Assembly (NCBI GenBank): GCA_018883785.1 | Contig: JAHLFO010000009.1 | Span: forward strand, 1-58,920 | Length of the DNA: 58,920 nt | Direction: 5' to 3' | From: Candidatus Bacteroides intestinipullorum | GTDB lineage: Bacteria; Bacteroidota; Bacteroidia; Bacteroidales; Bacteroidaceae | Part shown: positions 19,348 through 28,228 of the stretch, piece by piece | Position numbering within the stretch: position 1 is the stretch's first letter | How the letters are laid out: each line of letters opens with the position of its first letter | Position numbers and translations under genes: made by a program | Notes under the pieces: model-generated | Seen by the model: only the letters and a program-made list of their open reading frames with translations | Told to the model about the DNA's origin: nothing | Database searches by the model: none

Positions 19348-20604
19348 TTATTCGTTGATAGCTGCGATACCCGGGAGCACTTTGCCTTCGATAGCCTCCA
19401 GCAATGCGCCGCCACCTGTGGATACATAAGATACTTCTTTAGCCAAGCCGAATTTGTTGACACAAGCTACGGAGTCACCGCCGCCTACCAAGGAGAAGGC
19501 ACCGTTCTTTGTAGCTTCCACAATGGCTTCGGCTACAGCGCGAGAGCCATGAGTGAAGTTGTCAAATTCAAATACTCCCGTCGGGCCATTCCACAAGATA
19601 GTCTTGGATCCTTTGATGACATTAGCGAAGAGTTCTTCTGTCTTCGGACCTATGTCGAGACCTTCCCATCCATCAGGTATATCGTTGACGTCACAGAACT
19701 TCGTGTTGGCATCATTTGAGAAAGAGTCGGCAATTTTGGCGTCTACGGCCAATACCAGATTAACACCTTTGTCTTTGGCTTTCTTCATCAGGTCGAGAGC
19801 CAGATCCAGTTTGTCATCCTCGCAGATGGAGAGGCCGATCTTGCCACCCATGGCTTTGGTGAACGTGTAGGTCATGCCGCCTGCGATGATCAGGTTGTCC
19901 ACCTTGTTCAACAGGTTTTCGATGATTTCGATCTTGGAAGAAACCTTCGAACCACCCATAATGGCAGTGAAAGGACGGTGAATGTCATTCAGCACCTTGT
20001 CTACAGCTTTCACTTCCTTCTCCATCAGATAACCGAACATCTTGTTATCCTTGTCAAAGTACTTAGCGATAAGAGCTGTAGAAGCGTGTGCGCGGTGGGC
20101 TGTACCGAAGGCATCGTTTACATAGCAATCTGCATACGAGGCCAACTTTTTGGTGAATTCTTTCTGGCTTTCCTTCACAGCTTTCTTTGCTGCGGCTTTT
20201 TCCTCATCGGTAGCGTCGTCAGCCAAACCACGGGGTTTGCCTTCTTCTTCGGCATAGAAACGGAGGTTTTCCAGCAGCAACACTTCGCCCGGCTTCAGAG
20301 CGGCAGCTTTGACAGCAGCCTCTTCGCCCATGCAATCGTTGGCGAATTGCACTTCCACACCCAGCAGTTCGTTCAGGTGCTTCAGGATGTGCTTCAGAGA
20401 GAATTTTTCAGTCACGCCTTTCGGACGGCCCAAGTGAGAACCGATGATGATGCTGCCACCATCAGCCAGAATTTTCTTCAGCGTGGGGAGAGCGGCACGC
20501 ATACGAGTATCATCTGTAATGTTGAAGTTCTCGTCCAGAGGCACATTGAAGTCTACACGGACGAATGCCTTTTTACCGGCAAAGTTGAATTGATCAATTG
20601 TCAT
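19348..20604 (-). CDS. pgk: Phosphoglycerate kinase
   Basis: Glycolytic enzyme converting 1,3-bisphosphoglycerate and ADP to 3-phosphoglycerate and ATP. The 418 residues match the family throughout: [14 protein letters not shown] (about 12-25), GSHLGRPKG (about 56-64), [24 protein letters not shown] (about 160-175), [12 protein letters not shown] (about 215), [13 protein letters not shown] and the C-terminal [13 protein letters not shown] and STGGGALLE nucleotide-binding loops. It has its own promoter upstream and a terminator downstream, so it is a single-gene unit although three genes on the same strand precede it. Confidence 0.98.
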   Translation of the reverse strand: MTIDQFNFAGKKAFVRVDFNVPLDENFNITDDTRMRAALPTLKKILADGGSIIIGSHLGRPKGVTEKFSLKHILKHLNELLGVEVQFANDCMGEEAAVKAAALKPGEVLLLENLRFYAEEEGKPRGLADDATDEEKAAAKKAVKESQKEFTKKLASYADCYVNDAFGTAHRAHASTALIAKYFDKDNKMFGYLMEKEVKAVDKVLNDIHRPFTAIMGGSKVSSKIEIIENLLNKVDNLIIAGGMTYTFTKAMGGKIGLSICEDDKLDLALDLMKKAKDKGVNLVLAVDAKIADSFSNDANTKFCDVNDIPDGWEGLDIGPKTEELFANVIKGSKTILWNGPTGVFEFDNFTHGSRAVAEAIVEATKNGAFSLVGGGDSVACVNKFGLAKEVSYVSTGGGALLEAIEGKVLPGIAAINE

Positions 20605-20661
20605 AACCTTATATTTTTAGATTAAAAGTGTAACTTTCGTTCCAGCTATCTTTCGTTGCCG

Positions 20662-20690
20662 CAAAGTTAGCATTTATTTCCTTTTGACAA
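20662..20690 (-). promoter_or_regulatory. Predicted pgk promoter
   Basis: Minus strand TAACTTTG (20669-20662), with TTG of TTGTCA 18 bp upstream (20690-20688). Transcription would begin about 50 nt before the pgk ATG. Confidence 0.65.
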
Positions 20691-20707
20691 TATAAAAAAA
20701 TCTTATT

Positions 20708-21382
20708 TTATTTACTTTCTTTGTCTGTTGCTACCCGAACTTTGTATTTCTGCTCGTAATATTTGCACCACAAGCGGAGCCCGCAGGCGTCACATTGGGG
20801 TGAACGGGCTTGACAGGTGTAGCGCCCGTGCAGGATGAGCCAATGATGAGCGATGGGAATATCGCTTTCGGGAATATGCTTCACCAATTCCTTCTCTACG
20901 CTGAGCGGAGTGGTGCATTGTTCGGATACTAGTCCCAACCGGTGGCTGACGCGAAATACATGGGTATCGACTGCCATCGCTGCCTTGTTGAAGGCTACGG
21001 ATTGGATGACATTAGCCGTCTTGCGTCCTACGCCGGGTAGTTTCAGCAGTTCATCCATTGTGGCGGGCACTTGCCCGTCGAAGTCGGACAATAGCATACG
21101 CGCCATGCCGACCAGGTGTTTGGCTTTGTTGTTGGGATAGGATACGCTGCGGATGTATTCAAAGACGGCTTCGGGGGTGGCACTTGCCAAATCTTCAGGT
21201 GTGGGGAAGGCTTTGAAGAGTGCGGGAGTCACCAGATTTACTCGCTTGTCCGTGCATTGTGCCGAAAGGATGACGGCTATCAGCAATTGGAAAGGATTGT
21301 CGTAATGCAATTCTGTCTCAGCTACAGGCACATTCTCGCGAAACCAAGCCAGGATGTTTTCGTATCTTTCTTTTCTTCTCAT
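20708..21382 (-). CDS. nth: Endonuclease III
   Basis: Bifunctional DNA glycosylase/AP lyase that removes oxidised pyrimidines. The 224 residues contain LLIAVILSAQCTDKRVN (about 28-44), the helix-hairpin-helix LPGVGRKTAN with the catalytic Lys (about 113-122), AVDTHVFRVSHRLG with the catalytic Asp (about 137), and the [4Fe-4S] cluster pattern C-x6-C-x2-C-x5-C (about 191-207). Its ATG overlaps the stop of the upstream MFS gene by 4 bp (ATGA), so it is translated from the pheS-MFS-nth transcript. Confidence 0.97.
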   Translation of the reverse strand: MRRKERYENILAWFRENVPVAETELHYDNPFQLLIAVILSAQCTDKRVNLVTPALFKAFPTPEDLASATPEAVFEYIRSVSYPNNKAKHLVGMARMLLSDFDGQVPATMDELLKLPGVGRKTANVIQSVAFNKAAMAVDTHVFRVSHRLGLVSEQCTTPLSVEKELVKHIPESDIPIAHHWLILHGRYTCQARSPQCDACGLRLWCKYYEQKYKVRVATDKESK

Positions 21383-22575
21383 CTCAGTTTGTTCTTATGA
21401 TAATGGGGAGATACCTTCAGGTGGAAGTAGAGGGTAGAAACAATAGTGAGGCACGCTCCGAACAGGTAAGCCCGGTCGAAGCTGCTGATTTCTGCAATGT
21501 AGCCGCCTGCCAACATTCCGATACCGATGCCAACATCCCACGAAGTCAGGTAGGTGGATGTAGCTGTCCCGCGCTGCTTGTTGGGCGCCAGGTTGACGAA
21601 GAGGGTGTTGTAGGCCGGAAACATGATGCCGAAGCCCACTCCCAGCACCAATGCAATGGCGAAAAACAGCGTGTTGCAGAAAACTGCATCCCACTGAATG
21701 ATATAGACGCATCCCGCCAGTAGGAAAAAACTGGCAATGACCAGATAGAGACCAGCGCTGATGACCTGCGTTATTTTTCCATGATCCACCAATCTGCCTG
21801 AGAATAATCGGGATACTGCCATCCCCACGGCCATGAACGTGAAGAAGAATCCGGTGGATACGTCCATCCCAATTTGTTTGGCATACATGGCTACATAGTT
21901 GGTAGTCATGCCGTAAGGAATAGAGAGCAGGAGCAGGCTTAGTCCTGCCGGCATCCCTTTGAGCAGGATGAAGCGATCCAGCGAAATGGGGTCGCGTCTG
22001 ACTGGTGGCTTGTAGGGAGTCTTCACGATGGAGGCGCACAGCATCCCCAGCAGGCATGAACCCAATGAGGTGCAGAAAATGACGGGATACCCCGTGCCGG
22101 CATCGTGCATGAACAAGCCCACCATCGGTCCGATGGACATGGCCGTGTTGTTGGCTAAACCGTAATAGCCTAATCCTTCGCCTCGGCGTGAGGAAGGCAT
22201 GATGTCGATGACAATGGTATTGCCTCCTACGGTCACTGTGCCAAATGCCAGACCATGGATGATGCGGAGCACGATGAACAGTGTCAGTGTGCCCGCCACA
22301 AGGTAGCCTCCGAAGATGGCCGTGAACACGAAGTAAGCAAACAGATATAGCGGCTTACGAGCAAAAGTATCCAGCAGGTAGCCCGAGAAAGGACGGATGC
22401 ACAAGGCTGCTATGGTGTAGCATGACAGCACAATGCCAATAGTTGCCTTGTCTGCCTGGAATACTTCGGCCAAGTAGAAAGGCAACACTGGCATCATCAG
22501 CCAAAATCCAAAATATAGCAGGAAGTTGGCTGCCAGGATGAAGCAATAACTGGGAGTGATGAGCTGGTCCTTCAT
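21379..22575 (-). CDS. MFS transporter, drug-efflux type
   Basis: Inner-membrane transporter of 398 residues with about 12 hydrophobic segments. FSGYLLDTFARKPLYLFAY (about 58-76) is the MFS loop 2-3 motif (G-x-x-x-D-x-x-x-R-K/R), and FSGRLVDHGK is its weaker repeat in the second half. It resembles multidrug or arabinose-efflux-type permeases; substrate not predictable. It lies 8 bp after pheS and overlaps nth by 4 bp, so it is the middle gene of an operon with housekeeping partners. Confidence 0.85.
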   Translation of the reverse strand: MKDQLITPSYCFILAANFLLYFGFWLMMPVLPFYLAEVFQADKATIGIVLSCYTIAALCIRPFSGYLLDTFARKPLYLFAYFVFTAIFGGYLVAGTLTLFIVLRIIHGLAFGTVTVGGNTIVIDIMPSSRRGEGLGYYGLANNTAMSIGPMVGLFMHDAGTGYPVIFCTSLGSCLLGMLCASIVKTPYKPPVRRDPISLDRFILLKGMPAGLSLLLLSIPYGMTTNYVAMYAKQIGMDVSTGFFFTFMAVGMAVSRLFSGRLVDHGKITQVISAGLYLVIASFFLLAGCVYIIQWDAVFCNTLFFAIALVLGVGFGIMFPAYNTLFVNLAPNKQRGTATSTYLTSWDVGIGIGMLAGGYIAEISSFDRAYLFGACLTIVSTLYFHLKVSPHYHKNKLR

Positions 22576-22583
22576 CCTATAGG

Positions 22584-23618
22584 TTAGTACGCTGCCTCGA
22601 ATTCGCGAAGGAAGCGTGTGTCATTCTCCGAGAACATGCGCAGGTCTTTCACCTGATATTTCAGGTTAGTGATGCGTTCGATGCCCATGCCCAAGGCGTA
22701 GCCGCTATAGATTTTGCTGTCTATGCCGCAGGCGTCCAGCACGTTGGGATCTACCATGCCGCATCCCAGGATTTCCACCCAGCCCGTGTGCTTGCAGAAC
22801 GGACATCCCTTGCCGCCGCAGATGTTGCAGCTGATGTCCATCTCTGCGCTTGGCTCGGTGAAGGGGAAGTAGGATGGGCGCAGACGGATTTTAGTGTTAC
22901 TGCCGAACATCTCTTGTGCGAAGAGCAACAACACTTGCTTCAGGTCGGTGAACGATACACCTTTATCTATATAGAGTCCCTCTACCTGGTGGAAGAAGCA
23001 GTGGGCGCGGTAGCTGATGGCTTCGTTGCGATAGACGCGTCCCGGGCAGATGATGCGGATGGGCGGCTGGGCATGTTCCATGGCACGTACTTGAACACTG
23101 CTGGTGTGCGAGCGCAAGATGATGTTCTTGGTCACATCGCCGGGATTGACCTCCACGAAGAAAGTGTCTTGCATGTCACGGGCAGGATGGTCGGCGGCAA
23201 AGTTCAGCTTGGTGTATACGTGCAGGTCGTCTTCCACTTCCGGGCCGTCAGCGATGTTGAAGCCCATGCGCGCAAAGATGTCAATGATCTCGTTCTTCAC
23301 GATCGTCAGCGGGTGGCGTGTGCCCAGGCCGATGGGGTAGGCCGTGCGAGTCAGGTCGAGTTCGTCCATACCTGTGTCTTGGCTGGCAAATTGTTCCTTG
23401 AGAGCGGCGATCTTCTCCTGTGCCTTGGTCTTCAGCTCGTTGAGGCGCATACCCACGGCTTTCTTCTGGTCGGCGGGAACATTGCGGAAGTCGGTCATCA
23501 ACTCGTTGATTGCCCCCTTTTTGCTGAGGTATTTGATGCGCAATGCCTCCAATTCATCGGCATTGGAAGCTTGCAGGTTTTCCACTTCTTGCAGAAGTTG
23601 TTCGATTTTCTCTATCAT
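22584..23618 (-). CDS. pheS: Phenylalanine-tRNA ligase alpha subunit
   Basis: Catalytic subunit of the (alpha-beta)2 enzyme that charges tRNA-Phe. The 344 residues start with the N-terminal coiled coil (1-85) that contacts tRNA, followed by the class II core: HPLTIVKNEIIDIF (about 108-121), RVYRNEAISYRAHCFFHQVEG (motif 2, about 198-218), and GYALGMGIERI (motif 3, about 318-328). A Cys-rich insert (CNICGGKGCPFC, about 271-282) is common in this family. pheT is not adjacent, which is usual in Bacteroidetes (from memory). First gene of the pheS-MFS-nth operon. Confidence 0.97.
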   Translation of the reverse strand: MIEKIEQLLQEVENLQASNADELEALRIKYLSKKGAINELMTDFRNVPADQKKAVGMRLNELKTKAQEKIAALKEQFASQDTGMDELDLTRTAYPIGLGTRHPLTIVKNEIIDIFARMGFNIADGPEVEDDLHVYTKLNFAADHPARDMQDTFFVEVNPGDVTKNIILRSHTSSVQVRAMEHAQPPIRIICPGRVYRNEAISYRAHCFFHQVEGLYIDKGVSFTDLKQVLLLFAQEMFGSNTKIRLRPSYFPFTEPSAEMDISCNICGGKGCPFCKHTGWVEILGCGMVDPNVLDACGIDSKIYSGYALGMGIERITNLKYQVKDLRMFSENDTRFLREFEAAY

Positions 23619-23656
23619 ATTTTATTTAGAATTTATATTTCGTTGTATGAACGGTG

Positions 23657-23664
23657 CAAAGATA
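23657..23664 (-). promoter_or_regulatory. Predicted -7 box of pheS-MFS-nth
   Basis: The minus strand reads TATCTTTG, 38 bp before the pheS ATG. No clear -33 element. Confidence 0.55.
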
Positions 23665-23732
23665 CGACTTTCTTCTTTATTTCATGCAGCAGGTTGAAAT
23701 TAAACACATAGATTCCTCCCATTTGTCAAAAG

Positions 23733-23834
23733 GCACTTGAGCGCGATAAACAGGGATTTGAGCGTGCCAAAGTGCCTCTTTGCCGGGGGAAAAGTGCCTC
23801 ATTGTGGGCGGAAAAGTGCCTCATTGCCTGTCCA
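23733..23834. repeat. 22-bp repeat array at the 3' end of the DUF4831 gene
   Basis: AAAGTGCCTC begins units at 23769, 23791 and 23813 (exact 22-bp spacing); copies 2 and 3 share 14 bases, AAAGTGCCTCATTG. Two older-looking units with TTGAGCG lie before them, 21 bp apart (23737, 23758). The last unit covers the stop codon and final codons of the DUF4831 gene. Confidence 0.85.
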
Positions 23835-24888
23835 CCTTCAGCAAGCCGCCGGTCGTGGTGTCGAACAATACGGTTGTGGTGGAGTTCTTGTTGAACAATA
23901 CGGGAGCCAGGTATTCGATGGTGCCGAATTGGGTGAGCGGGGTCTCCGTTTCCAGTAGCGGGCGACTATCCCGCGTCAGCGTGATCTTTGCTCGTCCGGG
24001 CATATTGTAGGCTACACCTTCCAGCTCATCCTTTTTCTTTCCGTTAGTTTCTTCGGCAACCGGCGAGGATGGGGTGTTGAGGTTGGTGATGGTCAGGTAA
24101 TACGGTTCGCCAGCCAAATCGTCTTTGTCCAGCAAGCCTAACTTTTTGGAGAAGCGGAAGGCTACTTCGTCCTTCATTTCTGCCGGGGTGATTCGGATGC
24201 TGACTTCTTTTGTCTGCTTGGTGATATGTCCAGTAAACATTTCTGTTAATGCCTGTTCTTGTTCCTCCAGATTATCCAGCATCAATTTGAGCTGTACGCC
24301 GTCTTGTGGGGTGTTTTCGGCCTCCCCACGTAGCAGGTCGTTGCGGCTTTCCCGCATGAGGTAGATTTCTTTGGCTACCAGTTCTGCTTTTTTTGCCGTC
24401 GAGCTGGCCAGCAAGATTTCTTCCGTCAGGAATTTGTTCGGGTCGGGTAGTGTTTTCTCTTGCGTATAGGCGGTATTTCCGGAGGGCTTGGCCGACGTGC
24501 CGCTGAACGGTAGGTTGATGGAGCGCACAATGCCGTCTTCGGTCAATTCCATCAGCGGTGCCACGGATTTGTCTTTCAGTTTGACAAAGTAGACTTTGTC
24601 TCTGTCCGGGATGCCGACGGTTTGCAGCCGGATATTGTCCAGCGTCCAATGTTCCTCCGGCTTTGTCGAAACTTGGTTCTGCTGCAAGTAGCGCCCGGCA
24701 TATTGGCAGAATGCTCCGGGGGTATACGTATGGCGGGTGATCTGCATGACGATTTCCAGTTCAGTTTTGGGCAGCATGTAAGTGACGCCATATTCTTTTC
24801 CCCGCATGACACCAACGGTGACTTCTGTTTGTGCAGTTGCAGTGAGTGTGGCGAGCAGAGCTGCTGCAAGTATCAGGTTCCTTTTCAT
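23821..24888 (-). CDS. DUF4831 family exported protein
   Basis: Bacteroidetes-specific protein of 355 residues with no known activity. It has a signal peptide (KRNLILAAALLATLTATAQ) and then the DUF4831 domain, starting VTVGVMRGKEYGVTYMLPKTELEI. No lipobox Cys and no membrane segments, so it is probably periplasmic. The ATG at 24888 was chosen because the next one upstream (24930) falls inside a -7 box. The C-terminal codons overlap a 22-bp tandem repeat array. Divergent from ssrA, with a perfect inverted repeat in the gap. Confidence 0.82.
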   Translation of the reverse strand: MKRNLILAAALLATLTATAQTEVTVGVMRGKEYGVTYMLPKTELEIVMQITRHTYTPGAFCQYAGRYLQQNQVSTKPEEHWTLDNIRLQTVGIPDRDKVYFVKLKDKSVAPLMELTEDGIVRSINLPFSGTSAKPSGNTAYTQEKTLPDPNKFLTEEILLASSTAKKAELVAKEIYLMRESRNDLLRGEAENTPQDGVQLKLMLDNLEEQEQALTEMFTGHITKQTKEVSIRITPAEMKDEVAFRFSKKLGLLDKDDLAGEPYYLTITNLNTPSSPVAEETNGKKKDELEGVAYNMPGRAKITLTRDSRPLLETETPLTQFGTIEYLAPVLFNKNSTTTVLFDTTTGGLLKVDRQ

Positions 24889-24927
24889 ATTACTATAGTA
24901 GTTTATAAATTGCATCATTAGCAGGAA

Positions 24928-24935
24928 CAAAGTTA
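24928..24935 (-). promoter_or_regulatory. Predicted -7 box of the DUF4831 gene
   Basis: The minus strand reads TAACTTTG, 39 bp before the ATG at 24888. Confidence 0.55.
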
Positions 24936-24939
24936 ATCA

Positions 24940-24985
24940 ACTTCCGTTAAGTGGAGGAATTGTTTTAGTCTTTATTAACGGAAGT
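24940..24985. promoter_or_regulatory. Perfect 11-bp inverted repeat in the DUF4831 promoter
   Basis: ACTTCCGTTAA (24940-24950) and TTAACGGAAGT (24975-24985) are exact reverse complements with a 24-bp spacer. The pair covers the place where the -33 element should be, starting 5 bp upstream of the -7 box, so it is a good operator candidate; no U tract supports a terminator. Confidence 0.6.
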
Positions 24986-25047
24986 GGGAGAATGTGTAAT
25001 TCTCTGAAGTTTTTTTGTGCGTCAAATGCAAAAAAGACAGCGAATGA

Positions 25048-25079
25048 TTGGTTGATGTGGAAAATAATGCTTATTTTTG
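25048..25079 (+). promoter_or_regulatory. Predicted ssrA promoter
   Basis: TTG at 25048-25050 and TATTTTTG at 25072-25079, 21 bp apart. Transcription would begin about 40 nt before the mature tmRNA 5' end, leaving a short leader to be removed by processing. Confidence 0.6.
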
Positions 25080-25122
25080 CGCCAAAATAGAAAGATATCA
25101 TTTCGTTGTGAATGATCGTCAT

Positions 25123-25519
25123 GGGGTTGACTGGATTTGACAGCGGGAAGAAATGGTAGGTAAGCATGCAGTGCTTCGTTGATTGGCACTTAAATCTCAG
25201 TCCTCGAAAATTTATCTGGCGAAAACAACTACGCTCTCGCTGCGTGATTGAAGCATAGTAGATCGACGCTTAATCCCGGCACAAGGTGCTGGGACGGGAC
25301 ATCACTCGGAAGCTGTTGCTCCGAAGCATTCCGGTCAAGTGGTGCAGCTACATCGGAGATAGTTTACGTCGGCCTCGCGGCGTAGATGAAGTTTTTAGAG
25401 GATAAGGTTGCGGTTGATGGCTTTGGTTCTGCTGCAGCACGAAAACTTAGGCAAAGATAAGCATGTAGAAAACTTATGATTTCCTCGTTTGGACGAGGGT
25501 TCGATTCCCTCCAGCTCCA
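25123..25519 (+). ncRNA. ssrA: tmRNA (ssrA)
   Basis: Transfer-messenger RNA that rescues stalled ribosomes and tags the unfinished protein. The 5' end GGGGTTG (25123-25129) pairs with CAGCTCC (25512-25518) as the acceptor stem, and A25519 is the discriminator; CCA is not encoded. The tRNA-like T arm GGTTCGATTCC lies just before the 3' end. The tag reading frame at 25218-25247 encodes GENNYALAA and stops at TGA; the ALAA end is the usual protease signal. The first residue added from the charged Ala comes before this. It is followed directly by a strong terminator. Confidence 0.97.
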
Positions 25520-25520
25520 C

Positions 25521-25551
25521 AAACCTTGCTGATTACCAGCAAGGTTTTTTT
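25521..25551 (+). terminator. Rho-independent terminator of ssrA
   Basis: AAACCTTGCTG pairs with CAGCAAGGTTT over a 5-nt loop (ATTAC), ending in a run of seven T. It starts two bases after the tmRNA 3' end. Confidence 0.93.
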
Positions 25552-25597
25552 CTGAGCAGGCGTTCCTTCCTTGTCGGATAGAGCGGGCGGATTGTAA

Positions 25598-26833
25598 TTA
25601 TACAATTCTCTTGCATCCATTGACTTGGAAGAATTCGTTCATCATCAATTGGTAATTACCGTGGAGGATGATGTGGTGGTTGCCCAGTGGATTCTTCAGG
25701 AAATAATCGGCGGGAGTATCCATGTGGATGCGGATCTGGGTGCGACACATATTTATATAGTTGGTGTTTTCGGTCAAGGTGCCTGTGGTGAGGTAGTACT
25801 CGTCCAAGCATTCGCCGCCACATTTCACAAGCGTGACGTCTCCTGTTGGAGCAAGACCTTGTATGCCGATGCCTTTCTGTGTCTCGAAATGGCTGCGGAG
25901 GATGAACCGTTCTGTTTGGCGCAGGCCGATGGTACAGTGTGAGAACACCACCTCGTTGGTGCGTGCATTAATCATGGACGGATTGGCCATGAAAGAGGAT
26001 TTTCCGATCAGTACTCGGGTGGCAAGCATGGTGAAGACGGATTGGAGGTCGCCTTCGCACCCTGCGATGATTCCTTCGTCGTTCAGTAGCGCCAAGGCCA
26101 GGCAACCAGTGGTCCCGATTTGGTCTACCAGCCGGAAGCAACTCAGCGTGAGGGCATCCAGATGTTCCTCTTCGACAATCTGACGGATGGCGCGGTAGAG
26201 GCGCATTGCTTTCAGCATATCCTCTGGCGTGGCTTCCCGGCAAGCCAACGCTTTTTCGGCCAACCCGGCGCAGGCATCGCCCACTTCATCATCCGTCACA
26301 TGGTGGAATTTGTCATAAATCCTATCCAAGGGGATGTCGATGTACTCGATGCCCCAGCGGCGTTTGCTGAGCAAGTAATCTACATCGCTGGCAATGAGCC
26401 ATGCGGACGGTGTGCCCATCACGCCGATGCGCGATCCCCAGAGTTTGCGTTGCGCCTTGAAGTTGCTGTGCAGCACGAAGATGCGCTTAATTACCTCGGG
26501 CAGTTCGCCGTGTAGGATTTCGGTTTTGATGCCGCGGCCATGCAACCAAGCGGATATTTCCAAGGCAGAGGCAAGGGAGTTTTGCATGCCATCGGCCAGC
26601 AAGATAGCAGGGCGGGGCAGATGGTCGAAGTGCTGGATGACTAGTCGCTCCACACCGCCTGTGGCGATGAATAGCAAACTGAAGTCATCGGCCGTCAGTC
26701 GGTCCATTTCGTGGTAGTCGATGAAGTTGACGGTGAAGTATTTCTCCAGTTCAGCCAACAGAATCTCGTGACAACTGCGCACAGTGGCTTGGTTGTGCAA
26801 CATGGAGGCGAAGGTAATGAGGTTAACTATCAT
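25598..26833 (-). CDS. L-fucose/L-arabinose isomerase-like protein of unknown function
   Basis: A 411-residue cytoplasmic protein whose overall layout resembles the fucose/arabinose isomerase superfamily: an N-terminal Rossmann-like half (FIATGGVERLVIQHF, about 56-70; GSRIGVMGTPSAWLIAS, about 132-148) and a C-terminal half with CFRLVDQIGTTGCLALALLNDEG and CEGDLQSVFTMLATR (about 240-285), where Glu and Asp ligands for a metal would lie. The match to true isomerases is partial, and I cannot assign a substrate. The ATG at 26833 was preferred to one further upstream because the longer leader is not protein-like. It is a lone gene, convergent with ssrA and divergent from the aminotransferase. Confidence 0.65.
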   Translation of the reverse strand: MIVNLITFASMLHNQATVRSCHEILLAELEKYFTVNFIDYHEMDRLTADDFSLLFIATGGVERLVIQHFDHLPRPAILLADGMQNSLASALEISAWLHGRGIKTEILHGELPEVIKRIFVLHSNFKAQRKLWGSRIGVMGTPSAWLIASDVDYLLSKRRWGIEYIDIPLDRIYDKFHHVTDDEVGDACAGLAEKALACREATPEDMLKAMRLYRAIRQIVEEEHLDALTLSCFRLVDQIGTTGCLALALLNDEGIIAGCEGDLQSVFTMLATRVLIGKSSFMANPSMINARTNEVVFSHCTIGLRQTERFILRSHFETQKGIGIQGLAPTGDVTLVKCGGECLDEYYLTTGTLTENTNYINMCRTQIRIHMDTPADYFLKNPLGNHHIILHGNYQLMMNEFFQVNGCKRIV

Positions 26834-26968
26834 AGTGTTTTGATTGTTTAGATGAGTTTGGTGCTGTAAAGTTAGCCTATTGTGTGGATATGGCATGGCG
26901 TTTTTGATTGATTTTAGTTTTTTTGTAATGCGAAAGGATTTTGGGAGTGACTGAATCAAATAAATGTG

Positions 26969-26976
26969 TACCTTTG
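26969..26976 (+). promoter_or_regulatory. Predicted -7 box of the aminotransferase-permease operon
   Basis: TACCTTTG, 41 bp before the ATG at 27018. A TTTG at 26940-26943 is 25 bp upstream, slightly long for a -33 element. Confidence 0.55.
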
Positions 26977-27017
26977 TCGCTCAAAAAACCAGAATACATA
27001 AATACATATAGAAAGGA

Positions 27018-28217
27018 ATGCCTACAATATCCATTCGCGGGACTGAGATGCCCGCTTCGCCTATCCGCAAACTGGCTCCCTTGGCCGATGCAGCTAAACA
27101 AAGGGGGGTGCACGTGTTTCATCTGAACATCGGACAGCCTGACTTGCCTACACCTCAGGTGGCGCTGGATGCCATCCGCAATGTGGATCGCAAGGTGTTG
27201 GAGTATAGTCCAAGTGACGGGTTTCGCAGCTACCGGGAGAAATTGGTGGGGTATTACGAGAAATATAATATCCACTTGACGGCTGATGACATCATTATCA
27301 CGGCGGGCGGATCAGAGGCAGTGCTGTTTTCGTTTTTAGCGTGTTTGAATCCCGGCGATGAAATTATCGTGCCGGAGCCTGCGTATGCCAACTACATGGC
27401 GTTCGCCATTTCGGCGGGAGCGCGTATCCGTACAGTTACGACGACCATTGACGAAGGTTTCTCCCTGCCTAAGGTGGAGAAGTTCGAGGAACTGATCAAT
27501 GATCGTACTCGCGCCATCCTGATTTGCAATCCCAACAATCCGACGGGTTACCTCTATACCCGCCGCGAGATGAACCAGATTCGCGATTTGGTGAAGAAGT
27601 ACGACCTGTTCCTTTTTTCGGACGAGGTTTACCGGGAGTTCATCTATACCGGCTCCCCGTACATATCCGCTTGCCACTTGGAGGGCATCGAGCAGAACGT
27701 GGTGCTCATCGACTCAGTATCTAAGCGTTATTCGGAGTGCGGCATCCGCATTGGTGCGTTGATTACGAAGAATAAGGAAATCCGACAAGCGGTGATGAAG
27801 TTTTGCCAAGCCCGTCTCAGTCCTCCGTTGATTGGCCAGATCGTAGCCGAAGCTTCCTTGAATGTGGATGGGGAATATATGCGTGACGTGTATGACGAAT
27901 ATGTGGAGCGTCGCAAATGCCTGATTGACGGATTGAACCGTATCCCCGGTGTTTACTCGCCCATACCGATGGGAGCGTTCTACACGGTGGCCAAGTTGCC
28001 AGTGGACGATTCGGACAAATTCTGTGCGTGGTGCTTGTCCGACTTCCAATATGAGGGACAGACAGTGTTTATGGCACCGGCATCGGGATTCTACACCACT
28101 CCCGGATCGGGACGCAACGAAGTCCGCATCTCCTATACGCTGAAGAAAGAAGACCTTACGCGGGCACTTTTCGTCCTGCAAAAGGCTTTGGAAGCGTATC
28201 CCGGACGTGTGGAGTGA
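27018..28217 (+). CDS. PLP-dependent class I aminotransferase (AspC-like)
   Basis: Cytoplasmic transaminase of 399 residues with fold type I. Visible motifs are FHLNIGQPDLPTP (about 34-46), ITAGGSEAVLFSF (about 94-106, PLP phosphate contact), ICNPNNPTGYLY (about 169-180), FSDEVYREF (about 200-208, Asp202 and Tyr205 to the PLP ring) and SVSKRYSECGIRIG with Lys236 as the Schiff-base residue. NEVRISYTLKKEDL carries the Arg for the substrate carboxylate. Related enzymes use aspartate, aromatic or other amino acids, so the substrate is open. The permease gene starts 11 bp after its stop. Confidence 0.92.
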   Translation: MPTISIRGTEMPASPIRKLAPLADAAKQRGVHVFHLNIGQPDLPTPQVALDAIRNVDRKVLEYSPSDGFRSYREKLVGYYEKYNIHLTADDIIITAGGSEAVLFSFLACLNPGDEIIVPEPAYANYMAFAISAGARIRTVTTTIDEGFSLPKVEKFEELINDRTRAILICNPNNPTGYLYTRREMNQIRDLVKKYDLFLFSDEVYREFIYTGSPYISACHLEGIEQNVVLIDSVSKRYSECGIRIGALITKNKEIRQAVMKFCQARLSPPLIGQIVAEASLNVDGEYMRDVYDEYVERRKCLIDGLNRIPGVYSPIPMGAFYTVAKLPVDDSDKFCAWCLSDFQYEGQTVFMAPASGFYTTPGSGRNEVRISYTLKKEDLTRALFVLQKALEAYPGRVE

Positions 28218-28228
28218 ACTGATTTGAA

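Noticed and set aside
25218..25247. A short independent peptide gene
   Set aside because: It is the tag reading frame inside the tmRNA, not a separate gene.
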